From: Bacteroidota bacterium
Lineage (GTDB): Bacteria > Bacteroidota > Rhodothermia > Rhodothermales > JAAAOL01
DNA length: 6,880 bases
Assembly (NCBI GenBank): GCA_009908885.1
Contig: JAAAOL010000543.1
Span: forward strand, 1-6,880
Direction: 5' to 3'
In this document: one piece after another, positions 1 to 6,333 of the stretch
Position numbering within the stretch: position 1 is the first letter of the stretch
Layout of the letters: every line of letters starts with the position of its first letter
Translations under genes and position numbers: made by a program
The notes under the pieces: model-generated
The model's database searches: none
Told to the model about the DNA's origin: nothing
The model's input: the letters and a program-made list of their open reading frames with translations, nothing else

Positions 1-1
1 C

Positions 2-856
2 TACCGCTATAGCCTCGGCGGCTTCTACCGCTACGACGAAGGCCCCGTGGTGACGGGGCTGCCCACCGAGGGCCTGCAGCTGAAGGGCAACATCACGCGC
101 CTGCTGGACGACGGCTACCTCCGCCTCCACGCCAAGTACCTGGACGATGAGGCCCAGTTCTTCCTGCCCTTCCCCCACGAGACCGAGTCGCAGGAGGCGG
201 CGGACGGCATCGACGGCGATGAGATCACGACGATCAACGCCGAGGAAGCCGCCGACTTCAGCTTCCGCACGCCCGACGGCGTCTTCGAGTCGGACATGGC
301 GAACGGCATCGTGGCGCGCGGCGCGCAGGTCATGTTCGAGGCCTTCCGCGACCTCGGGGACGGCTTCACGGTGGAGAGCAAGACCAAGTGGACGGACATG
401 CACCACGAGTTCAACATCTTCATCCCGTTCCCGGCCTTCATCCCCACCGACGACTACGGCAGCCAGTTCGTGGACGACCCGGAGACGCAGCGCGCCCGCT
501 TCACCTACGCCAACAGCCCCACGAACGCGGCCTACACGGGCCAGTACGTCATCGACCAGGGCGCGTGGGACTGGGAGCGCCCCTATACCGACATCGCCAC
601 GGACCTGCAGGTGTCGAAGGACTTCGTCGCCGGGACGGCCACCCATAACGTCACCGTCGGCGCGTTCCTGTCGCGCACCCAGGTCAACCAGCGCGACATC
701 CACAACAGCGTCCTCGTCGAGTTCGCCGACCAGCCGCAGTTGCTGGATCTGACCATCCAGAATGCGGCCAGTTCGGCACCGAGGATGACACGTTCACGCC
801 CGTCACGCACGAGGGCCTCACGAACGCCGTCGGCACGCTGGGCTCGGTCTACGTGA
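2..856 (+). CDS. TonB-dependent receptor, upstream portion (partial, frameshifted)
   Basis: Outer-membrane beta-barrel receptor that would import a substrate using TonB/ExbBD energy. The reading frame is already open at base 2, so the signal peptide, plug and first strands lie left of the window. The visible part begins in a barrel strand (YRYSLGGFYRYDEGPVV) and continues as alternating aromatic/polar strands with long acidic loops, such as LRLHAKYLDDEAQFF. The style resembles the carbohydrate-type TonB receptors whose strands read YRxSxGxxDxGxP. Family-like sequence runs to LLDLTIQNA (about 764-766). The frame then becomes Arg/Ser-rich nonsense and ends at TGA 854-856, while the receptor continues in another frame (853-1872 entry). 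One missing G in the GG at 766-767 would restore NAGQFGTEDD. The two entries are therefore one gene, either a pseudogene or hit by a sequence error. The family call is firm; the substrate is unknown. Confidence 0.85.
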   Translation, partial: YRYSLGGFYRYDEGPVVTGLPTEGLQLKGNITRLLDDGYLRLHAKYLDDEAQFFLPFPHETESQEAADGIDGDEITTINAEEAADFSFRTPDGVFESDMANGIVARGAQVMFEAFRDLGDGFTVESKTKWTDMHHEFNIFIPFPAFIPTDDYGSQFVDDPETQRARFTYANSPTNAAYTGQYVIDQGAWDWERPYTDIATDLQVSKDFVAGTATHNVTVGAFLSRTQVNQRDIHNSVLVEFADQPQLLDLTIQNAASSAPRMTRSRPSRTRASRTPSARWARST

Positions 857-1872
857 ACAACTACATCACCAGCAACAAGATCGCCGGCTACGTCGGCGAC
901 GAGATCAGCTTCGGCGAGGCGTTGCGCGTGGACGTGGGCGTCCGCTACGAAATCCGCCGCGCCGAGTGGACGGTGGAGAGCTCCGAGCCCACCGGCGAGG
1001 ACGGCGAGTTCGGCGAGGCGCTGGCCCTGCAGGGCTTCCAGTGGGGCAACGGCGACTTCACCCGCCGCGACGTGTACTCCGACGACCTCGCCGCGTCGGT
1101 CGGCGTCAACTACGGCCTGACGGACGTGCTGAACCTGTACGCCGTCGGCAGCCGGGGCTACTTCTTCCCCGAACTCGTCTCGCTGACGAGCGGCGCGGAG
1201 ATCGGCGATCTGGAGAACGAGAAGTTCCTCCAGGTGGAGGGCGGCGTCAAGGCCGGCTCGCCGACGATCTCCGGCACGCTGGCGCTCTACTACACGGAGC
1301 TCAACGACCGCTTCGCCGCCGACCCGCGCGTGGACCCCGAAACGGGCGTCGTGACGACCGTGCCCGCCCAGATCGGTGGCAGCCAGACGTTCGGCGTGGA
1401 GGCTACCGCGGCCTACCTGGTGCCCGCCATCGACGGCCTGCGCCTGGATGCGATGGTGACGTTCCAGGACCACCAGTACACCGACTACACCAGCGGCGAC
1501 AATGACTTCACCGGCAACTGGATCCGCCGCCAGCCCAAGGTGATGCTGCGGGGCGCGGCCCAGTACGAGCAGGAGGGCTTCGACCTCCGCGTCAATGCCA
1601 AGTACACCGGCAAGCGCTTCGCCGACGAGGCCAACTTCCAGGAGCTGGATCCCTACACGGTGGTCAACGCGGGCGCAGGCTACACGGCCAGCTTCGCGGA
1701 AGGCCAGTCGCTGCGCTTCGGCGTGCACGTGTTCAACGCGCTCGACAGCCGCGGCCTCACCGAGGGCGACCCGCGCCTGCCGCCGGGCACCTCCATCGAG
1801 GACCAGCCCTTCTTCAACGCGCGCCCCATCTTACCGCGCCGCGTCGTGGCGAAGCTGACGTACAACCTGTAA
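853..1872 (+). CDS. TonB-dependent receptor, C-terminal barrel portion (after frameshift)
   Basis: C-terminal half of the receptor that enters at the left edge. The first usable start is GTG 853, but this frame is open back to 649 and receptor-like sequence (GQFGTEDDTFTP) begins near 766. It is therefore the downstream piece of a broken gene, not an independent one. Typical late-barrel features are visible: LNLYAVGSRGYFFPEL (the conserved strand where family members read YAxxSxGYR.P), ENEKFLQVEGGVKA (matching NE.s.n.E.GvK), TLALYYTELNDRF, QTFGVEATAAY (the GvE strand), the NAGAGYTASF strand, a VFNALDSRG turn, and the end PRRVVAKLTYNL, a closing beta-strand as in outer-membrane barrels. Codon use stays gene-like throughout, so the break is recent or artificial. 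No SusD-like gene follows, so it is not an ordinary SusC partner. A strong terminator lies about 120 bases downstream. Confidence 0.85.
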   Translation: MNNYITSNKIAGYVGDEISFGEALRVDVGVRYEIRRAEWTVESSEPTGEDGEFGEALALQGFQWGNGDFTRRDVYSDDLAASVGVNYGLTDVLNLYAVGSRGYFFPELVSLTSGAEIGDLENEKFLQVEGGVKAGSPTISGTLALYYTELNDRFAADPRVDPETGVVTTVPAQIGGSQTFGVEATAAYLVPAIDGLRLDAMVTFQDHQYTDYTSGDNDFTGNWIRRQPKVMLRGAAQYEQEGFDLRVNAKYTGKRFADEANFQELDPYTVVNAGAGYTASFAEGQSLRFGVHVFNALDSRGLTEGDPRLPPGTSIEDQPFFNARPILPRRVVAKLTYNL

Positions 1873-1990
1873 GTTGCCGTCGATGAAGGCGGCGGATGGG
1901 CTGCAAGCGACTGCGGACGACGCGCTCGCTTTCGCCCGCATGCTACCTTCTCCCGACGGACGGTACCGCTTCGCCGCCGGAGCGCACCCC

Positions 1991-2032
1991 CGCCCGGTCG
2001 GCCCGTCAAACGGCTGACCGGGCGTCTTGTTG
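1991..2032 (+). terminator. Intrinsic terminator after the TonB-dependent receptor
   Basis: The left arm 1991-2003 (CGCCCGGTCGGCC) pairs with the right arm 2012-2024 (GGCTGACCGGGCG) as a 13-bp stem with one G-U pair, around an 8-base loop (CGTCAAAC). A moderately T-rich tail TCTTGTTG (2025-2032) follows. The hairpin separates receptor and symporter transcripts. The tail is not a pure T-run, so efficiency is uncertain. Confidence 0.75.
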
Positions 2033-2072
2033 ATCCACCTCACCGCAGTCTACAGGTCCCCTGCCCGCGTCC

Positions 2073-3647
2073 ATGACTGATTTCCCGATCAGCACCATCG
2101 ACCTTGTCATCATCGTCGGCTACTTCGCCGTCGTCTTCGTCATCGGCTACGTGATCGCCCGCCGCACTGAGAGCGGGGAAGACCTCTTCCTGGCCGGGCG
2201 CGCGCTGGCCTGGGGCGCCATCGGCTTCTCGCTGTTCGCGTCCAACATCTCCAGCACCACGCTCATCGGCCTCGCCGGCGACGCCTACAAGACGGGCATC
2301 GCCGTGTCCAACTACGAGTGGATGGCCGGGATCGTGCTGGTGTTCATGGCCATCTTCCTGATCCCGTTCTTCATCCGATCGCGCCTGACGACGATTCCCG
2401 AATACCTGGAGAAGCGGTTCGACGCCCGCTCCCGCACTTATTTCTCCGGGCTCACCATCGTCACCAGCATCCTGATCGACACGGCGGGCGGCCTCTACGC
2501 GGGCACGCTGGTGCTGCAGACGTTCTTCCCGGAGCTGGACTTCGTGGCGACGGCGTTCGTGCTGGCCCTCATCGCCGGGCTCTACACGGCGGCGGGCGGC
2601 CTCGCGGCGGTCGTCTACACGGACATCCTGCAGGCCGTCATCCTCATCATCGGCTCCACGATGATCGCGTGGATCACCTTCGGCCAGTTCGATTTCTCGT
2701 GGGCCCAGGCCACGGCGCAGCTTCCCGAGGGGCACCTGTCGCTCATCCGCCCGATGGACGACCCGGCGCTGCCGTGGCTCGGGACGCTGATCGGCGTGCC
2801 CATCCTGGGCCTCTACTACTGGGGCCTGAACCAGTACATCGTGCAGCGCATCCTGGGCGCGAAGGACCTGAAGCACGCCCGCTGGGGCGCCATGCTGGGC
2901 GGCCTGCTCAAGCTGCTGCCCCTGTTCATCATGGTGCTGCCCGGCGCGTTCGCATTCGTGCTCTTCCCCGAGATCGCCGAGCCCGACATGGTCTTCCCGA
3001 CGCTGGTGAGCGAGCTGCTGCCCGTCGGCGTGACCGGGCTGGTCCTGGCGGGCCTGATCGCCGCCATCATGTCCAGCATCGACTCGACGCTCAACTCGGC
3101 CTCGACGCTGGTGACGATGGACTTCATCCAGCCGCGCCGTCCGAACCTGACGCCGAAGCAGATCGGGCGCATCGGGCGCGTCGTGACGGTCGTGCTGATG
3201 CTGGCCGCCGCCGCGTGGGCCCCGGCCATCCGGTCGTTCCCGGGCCTCTGGAGCTACATCCAGGCGATGCTCTCCTACCTCGTCCCGCCCGTGGTGGCGG
3301 TCTTTATGATGGGGCTCTTCTGGCAGCGCACCAACGCCCCCGCCGCCTTCTGGACGCTCCTCGGCGGGCACGCGCTCTCGGCCATCGCCTTCACGCTGAC
3401 GCAGATGGGCGTGCTGGACCTCCATTTCACCATCATGGCGGGCGTGCTGACGGGCCTCTGCTTCCTGCTGTGCCTCGGGCTGACGCTGACCACGCAGGCG
3501 ATCCCGAGCGACGAGCAACTGTACGACCTGACGTGGCGCGGGCGGGCCGTCGCGGTGCCGGAGTCGATGGCCTGGTACCAGGACTACCGCGTGCAGGCGG
3601 CGGTCGTGGTGGGCCTCACGGTGGTCATGGTGATCGTGTTCTGGTAG
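2073..3647 (+). CDS. Sodium:solute symporter, SGLT-like (SLC5/SSS family)
   Basis: Inner-membrane Na+-coupled symporter of 524 residues, close to the ~540 of bacterial SGLT, with about 13-14 hydrophobic segments and a final helix ending VVMVIVFW. Landmarks are the N-terminal helix (about 7-29), FASNIS (55-60), NYEW (80-83), the GGLAAVVYTDILQ loop, YYWGLNQYIVQR (248-259), LLKL (278-281), GLIAAIMSSIDSTLNS (327-342) and YIQ (395-397). Compared with the remembered Vibrio SGLT structure, all five Na2-site positions are kept (A56, I59, A331, S334, S335). Several sugar-pocket positions are also kept (E82, Y249 gate, K280, Q397), while the equivalents of Q69 and N260 are T63 and G246. This favours a sugar or uronate substrate of altered specificity over proline or acetate. 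ATG 2073 precedes the first helix directly; no clear Shine-Dalgarno is seen. It lies downstream of the receptor terminator and 136 bases before the cupin. Confidence 0.93.
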   Translation: MTDFPISTIDLVIIVGYFAVVFVIGYVIARRTESGEDLFLAGRALAWGAIGFSLFASNISSTTLIGLAGDAYKTGIAVSNYEWMAGIVLVFMAIFLIPFFIRSRLTTIPEYLEKRFDARSRTYFSGLTIVTSILIDTAGGLYAGTLVLQTFFPELDFVATAFVLALIAGLYTAAGGLAAVVYTDILQAVILIIGSTMIAWITFGQFDFSWAQATAQLPEGHLSLIRPMDDPALPWLGTLIGVPILGLYYWGLNQYIVQRILGAKDLKHARWGAMLGGLLKLLPLFIMVLPGAFAFVLFPEIAEPDMVFPTLVSELLPVGVTGLVLAGLIAAIMSSIDSTLNSASTLVTMDFIQPRRPNLTPKQIGRIGRVVTVVLMLAAAAWAPAIRSFPGLWSYIQAMLSYLVPPVVAVFMMGLFWQRTNAPAAFWTLLGGHALSAIAFTLTQMGVLDLHFTIMAGVLTGLCFLLCLGLTLTTQAIPSDEQLYDLTWRGRAVAVPESMAWYQDYRVQAAVVVGLTVVMVIVFW

Positions 3648-3664
3648 AGGTATCTGGTAGAGGT
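3641..3664 (+). repeat. Tandem duplication across the symporter stop codon
   Basis: The 11-mer CTGGTAGAGGT occurs at 3641-3651 and 3654-3664 (13-base period). The first copy contains the symporter TAG stop, and the second places another TAG just downstream. It looks like a small slippage duplication at the gene end. Confidence 0.7.
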
Positions 3665-3734
3665 CCCGTGCGACACAGGGAGGGGCTGCGCCCTATGGGT
3701 CCGTCGGGCCATGCCTTCCCGACGCGAATACGCT

Positions 3735-3741
3735 TATCTTG
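3735..3741 (+). promoter_or_regulatory. Putative -7 promoter box for the cupin gene
   Basis: TATCTTG resembles the Bacteroidota -7 element (TAnnTTTG). It lies 42 bases before the chosen ATG at 3784, leaving a leader of roughly 35 bases. No convincing -33 TTTG is seen; the expected region around 3710-3718 reads ATGCCTTCC. This gene would thus be transcribed separately from the symporter. Confidence 0.45.
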
Positions 3742-3783
3742 CGTCCGGCAGATACTCTAACACCACCAACCCGCTCTGACCCG

Positions 3784-4170
3784 ATGACCCCACCCGACGC
3801 CGTTACGCTGCACCCCTGGGACGACGTCCCGCACGAAGACCTGACGCCCGCCATCGGCCGCCGCATGGTGACGGGCGAGCGGGCGATGCTGGCGCACGTC
3901 TACCTGAAGAAGGGCGCCGTCGTGCCGCTGCACCACCACGAGAACGAGCAGTTCACCTACATCCTGCGGGGCGCCCTCCGCTTCTGGATCGGCGGTGCGG
4001 ACGACGAGACTGAGGTGGTCGATGTCCGTGCGGGCGAGGTGCTGCACATCCCGCCGAACGTGCCCCACAAGGCCAAGGCGCTGGAGGATACGCTCGACCT
4101 CGACGTGTTCAGCCCGCCGCGTCAGGACTGGCTCGACCAGACCGACGATTACCTGCGCGGCTCAGGGTGA
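3784..4170 (+). CDS. Small single-domain cupin, KdgF-like
   Basis: Cytoplasmic cupin of 128 residues, one beta-barrel. Cupin motif 1 is GAVVPLHHHENEQFTYILRG (44-63), with probable metal ligands H50, H52 and E55 or Q56. Motif 2 is GEVLHIPPNVPH (84-95) with H95. The C-terminal DVFSPPRQDWL (107-117) holds D107, F109 and R113 in the D-x-F-x3-R spacing that I recall as the catalytic set (Asp102, Phe104, Arg108) of KdgF. KdgF linearises unsaturated uronates released from pectin and alginate. The same tail is common in unassigned cupins, so the KdgF role is a hypothesis. I prefer ATG 3784 to an upstream TTG (3739), because the TTG overlaps the putative promoter and adds 15 unconserved-looking residues. 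No Shine-Dalgarno is evident. The SGLT-like symporter upstream fits sugar-acid use. Confidence 0.9.
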   Translation: MTPPDAVTLHPWDDVPHEDLTPAIGRRMVTGERAMLAHVYLKKGAVVPLHHHENEQFTYILRGALRFWIGGADDETEVVDVRAGEVLHIPPNVPHKAKALEDTLDLDVFSPPRQDWLDQTDDYLRGSG

Positions 4171-4334
4171 CGCCAAGAAGCGGGCCCCTGAACGTCGCAG
4201 ACGCCATTATGACATCCTCCAGGAGTGCGTTCTGGCGGGACATCGTCACGGGCTGGCGCGCTGGACTCATGCATCGCGCGGGAAAGGCCCCAGCGCCGAA
4301 AGCTGCGACTCCGCTGATGTTCTGTGCAGACGAC
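4171..4334. other. Gene-free stretch before the MITE-like element
   Basis: First part of the 419-base gap between the cupin and DUF6090 genes. A short plus-strand frame (4167-4376, GTG start overlapping the cupin stop) runs through it, but codon choice is mixed and the frame runs on into the inverted repeats. I recognise no protein, clear terminator or RNA here. It could be a decayed gene end. Confidence 0.4.
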
Positions 4335-4337
4335 TCA

Positions 4338-4486
4338 TACCAACTCCGGTTAATGAGTTGGTGTATGGAGGGTTGAAAGGTTGAAGGGTTGGAGAAAAGT
4401 CACGTCCATACGTCCACACCTACGCACTTCCAACCCCAAATCCGGCCTCGCGGGGCTACGTCATAATGGTTCAGCCGGATTTGGTA
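4338..4486. mobile_element. MITE-like element, 149 bp, TCA target duplication
   Basis: The terminal inverted repeats TACCAACTCCGG (4338-4349) and CCGGATTTGGTA (4475-4486) match at 11 of 12 positions. They are flanked by the direct repeat TCA at 4335-4337 and 4487-4489, as expected for a 3-bp target duplication of TNA type (known for the IS1031 subgroup of IS5). Each end also folds on itself. CCAACTC (4340-4346) pairs with GAGTTGG (4355-4361), and CCAAATCCGGC (4436-4446) pairs perfectly with GCCGGATTTGG (4474-4484). GGGTTGGA (4386-4393) can pair with TCCAACCC (4429-4436), which overlaps the right hairpin by one base. It encodes no protein. It could instead be a structured RNA or extragenic palindrome; only repeat copies elsewhere would settle this. 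Confidence 0.5.
4371..4394 (+). repeat. Three-copy octamer array
   Basis: Consecutive 8-base units GGTTGAAA, GGTTGAAG and GGTTGGAG lie inside the MITE-like element, next to its left-end hairpin. Just downstream, ACGTCCA is duplicated with an 8-base period (4402-4408 and 4410-4416). Confidence 0.6.
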
Positions 4487-4520
4487 TCACCGCCTATCAC
4501 GAGCGCGTGACACGTCGCGC

Positions 4521-4551
4521 TTGCGCACCATCCCGCCGGACTCGTACGTTG
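4521..4551 (+). promoter_or_regulatory. Putative promoter of the DUF6090 gene
   Basis: TTG (4521-4523), 21 bases, then TACGTTG (4545-4551) resembles the Bacteroidota -33/-7 pair (TTTG, TAnnTTTG). The box ends 38 bases before ATG 4590, a similar spacing to the box before the cupin (42 bases). It lies just right of the MITE-like element. Confidence 0.4.
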
Positions 4552-4589
4552 GGGCAGCCACTTTTCCACCGGCCAATGTTGTTGTCCCG

Positions 4590-5315
4590 ATGTCCGACGC
4601 TTCGTCCTTCCAGGGCTGGGCGCGCGCGCTGCGCGAGATCGTCCTGATCGTCTCCAGTATCCTCATCGCCTTCGCCCTCAACACGTGGTGGGACGCGCGG
4701 GCCGAGGACAAGCGGGCTGAGGCGTATCTGGAACAGCTCCTCGCCGACGCGGAGAGCTATGAGACCCACCTCCGCGCCTCGATCCGCCACGACCAGCGGA
4801 TGCGGCAGTGCGCCGAGGCGATGCTGCACTACATCCACTCCGAGGAGAGCGCCGCGCCGCGCGACTCGCTCAGCACCTGGCTGCTCTGCGCGACCAACTT
4901 TTCCGACGTGCGCCCCATCGAGGGCACCTTCGAATCGCTTATCCAGACGGGCGACATCGGCCTCATCGAAAACGACAGCCTGCGCAGCCGCATCGTGGCC
5001 ACCACAGGCTACATGGACCACACCCTCCGCAAACTGAACACCACCGAGGCCGAACTGCTCGCGATGCTGCGGGACCTCCAGTACGAGGTCGACCTGCACG
5101 ACCTGACGGCCTACCTGGACGAGCTGCCCATCGATCCGCCCGCGTACCGCCGCTTTCCGGTCGCGTTCGAGGATCTGCGCGAGCGCAAGCACCTCAACGG
5201 CGCGATGCTCACGGGCTACACCTTCTCCAGCATCCGGCTCATCTACCTGCAGCGCCTGCTCGACGAGGTGCAGGGCATCGAACGGCTGCTGGAGGCCGAA
5301 CTCGCCCAACGATGA
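4590..5315 (+). CDS. DUF6090-type membrane-anchored protein, function unknown
   Basis: Protein of 241 residues. A short N-terminal tail is followed by one transmembrane helix (about 14-33, LREIVLIVSSILIAFALNTW), matching the DUF6090 signature GEIxLIVxGILIALxINxW. The charged helix after it (WDARAEDKRAEAYLEQLLADA) corresponds to the family's N-E-x-R-K region. A second family-like block lies at 114-133 (FESLIQTGDIGLIENDSLRS), similar to the eeLkxSGxLxLIxNxxLR block of DUF6090. The rest is mostly alpha-helical and charged, probably a soluble domain on one face of the membrane. Length fits the family (~240). ATG 4590 is preferred to TTG 4521, because the extra residues are not family-like and the TTG sits in the promoter. 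The biological role of DUF6090 is not known. It is monocistronic here and ends 27 bases from the convergent oxidoreductase. Confidence 0.85.
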   Translation: MSDASSFQGWARALREIVLIVSSILIAFALNTWWDARAEDKRAEAYLEQLLADAESYETHLRASIRHDQRMRQCAEAMLHYIHSEESAAPRDSLSTWLLCATNFSDVRPIEGTFESLIQTGDIGLIENDSLRSRIVATTGYMDHTLRKLNTTEAELLAMLRDLQYEVDLHDLTAYLDELPIDPPAYRRFPVAFEDLRERKHLNGAMLTGYTFSSIRLIYLQRLLDEVQGIERLLEAELAQR

Positions 5316-5342
5316 CCGGCGCTGCCCCCTCTTTCTCGATCG

Positions 5343-6332
5343 CTACTCGCCTGGATAGACGAGTCCCCATGGCGCGCGGAGCCGGTCCAGCGTCTGCATG
5401 ATCTGGAGCGTCTCGCCGAGCGGCATGACGGGGCTTTCGGCGCGTCCGGCGCGGAGGCAGTCCATCGCGTGCGCCGCCTCGAACTGGTAGCCGTGCCCCT
5501 CGTAGGGCCGGGCGATGGTCTCGGCGTCCTGCCCATCCCGCTCTATCGTGATCGTCGTGGCGCACCACCACCGCGCATGAATCCGGATGCGACCGCCCGT
5601 TCCGCTGATGACGATCTCGCGCGGCCCGTTCGTCCGAAAGGAGGCGGCCAGCACCGCCATCGCGCCGCTGTCGTAGCGCAGCACGTAGGCCGACTGCTCG
5701 TCGACGCCGGTCGCACCCAGCACGGCGGACGACGTGACCGCGTCCGGCGGGCCGAGCACCTGCGACGCCAGCGAGATGGGATAGACGCCGAGGTCGAGCA
5801 GGGCCCCACCGCCCAGCTCCGGATTGAACAGACGATGTCCCGCGTCGAACGCCCGGTGCGCGCAGATGTCGCCCTGCACGAGCTGCACCTCACCGATGGC
5901 GTGCGCGTCGAGCAGCCGTTGCACGTCGCCGAACACCGGCAGAAAGCGCGTCCACATGGCCTCCATCAGAAACAGCCCGCGCTCCCGGGCCAGCGCGATG
6001 AGGTCCGCGGCTTCGTCGGCGTTGAGGGTGAACGGTTTCTCGCACAGCACCGCCTTCCCGGCCGCCAGGCAGACCCGCGCGTCGGCGTGGTGGGACGGAT
6101 GCGGCGTGGCGACGTAGACGATGTCGACGTCCGGGTCGGCGGCGAGATCGGCGTAGGCACCGTAGCGCTGCGGCACGTCGAACCGGTCCCCGAAGGTATT
6201 GGCGCGCTCCTCAGCACGGGACCCGACGGCATGGAGAGTGGCGTCGGGCAGCAACTGCAGGTCGGCGGCGAACTTGCGGGCGATACCGCCGGTGCCCAGA
6301 ATGCCCCAGCGGATGACGGAGGTATCGGCCAT
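5343..6332 (-). CDS. Gfo/Idh/MocA family NAD(P)-dependent oxidoreductase
   Basis: Cytoplasmic dehydrogenase of 329 residues, the usual family length. The N-terminal Rossmann domain starts RWGILGTGGIARKF (8-21, glycine-rich nucleotide loop). It is followed by VATPHPSHH (74-82) and the hallmark CEKPF (97-101, catalytic Lys99). The C-terminal domain has MEAMWTRFLP (123-132) and GGGALLDLGVYPISLA (174-189) with Asp180 and Tyr184. This set is typical of the dimeric dihydrodiol dehydrogenase/D-xylose 1-dehydrogenase branch, where Lys and Tyr are catalytic, so the likely substrate is a sugar or polyol. The start is secure: upstream in frame there is no start codon before a stop at 6393-6395. A heptamer array abuts the ATG and no Shine-Dalgarno is seen. 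It converges with the DUF6090 gene, with only 27 bases between and no visible terminator. Confidence 0.93.
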   Translation of the reverse strand: MADTSVIRWGILGTGGIARKFAADLQLLPDATLHAVGSRAEERANTFGDRFDVPQRYGAYADLAADPDVDIVYVATPHPSHHADARVCLAAGKAVLCEKPFTLNADEAADLIALARERGLFLMEAMWTRFLPVFGDVQRLLDAHAIGEVQLVQGDICAHRAFDAGHRLFNPELGGGALLDLGVYPISLASQVLGPPDAVTSSAVLGATGVDEQSAYVLRYDSGAMAVLAASFRTNGPREIVISGTGGRIRIHARWWCATTITIERDGQDAETIARPYEGHGYQFEAAHAMDCLRAGRAESPVMPLGETLQIMQTLDRLRAPWGLVYPGE

Positions 6333-6333
6333 G

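Noticed and set aside
760..856. Programmed ribosomal frameshift in the receptor
   Set aside because: There is no slippery heptamer or downstream pseudoknot at the junction, and the receptor family is not known to use recoding. A lost G is simpler.
583..1728. Minus-strand open frame opposite the TonB-dependent receptor
   Set aside because: Low-complexity Ala/Val/Leu/Arg/His composition without motifs. It also spans both sides of the receptor frameshift, as a GC-skew shadow would.
2040..3518. Long minus-strand open frame (492 codons) opposite the symporter
   Set aside because: It is rich in His/Gln/Arg/Asp/Glu with no domain, as expected from the complement of hydrophobic GC-rich codons. The plus strand has a clear membrane transporter.
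3739..3783. Upstream TTG start for the cupin
   Set aside because: The TTG lies in the putative TATCTTG promoter box and the added residues look unconserved. ATG 3784 gives the usual cupin length.
4167..4376. Possible small gene overlapping the cupin stop
   Set aside because: Mixed codon choice, no start context, no recognisable family, and the 3' end runs into the inverted repeats. It is described only as a gene-free stretch with a possible relic.
4497..5309. Minus-strand open frame opposite the DUF6090 gene
   Set aside because: No recognisable motif. The plus frame has a transmembrane helix and family signature.
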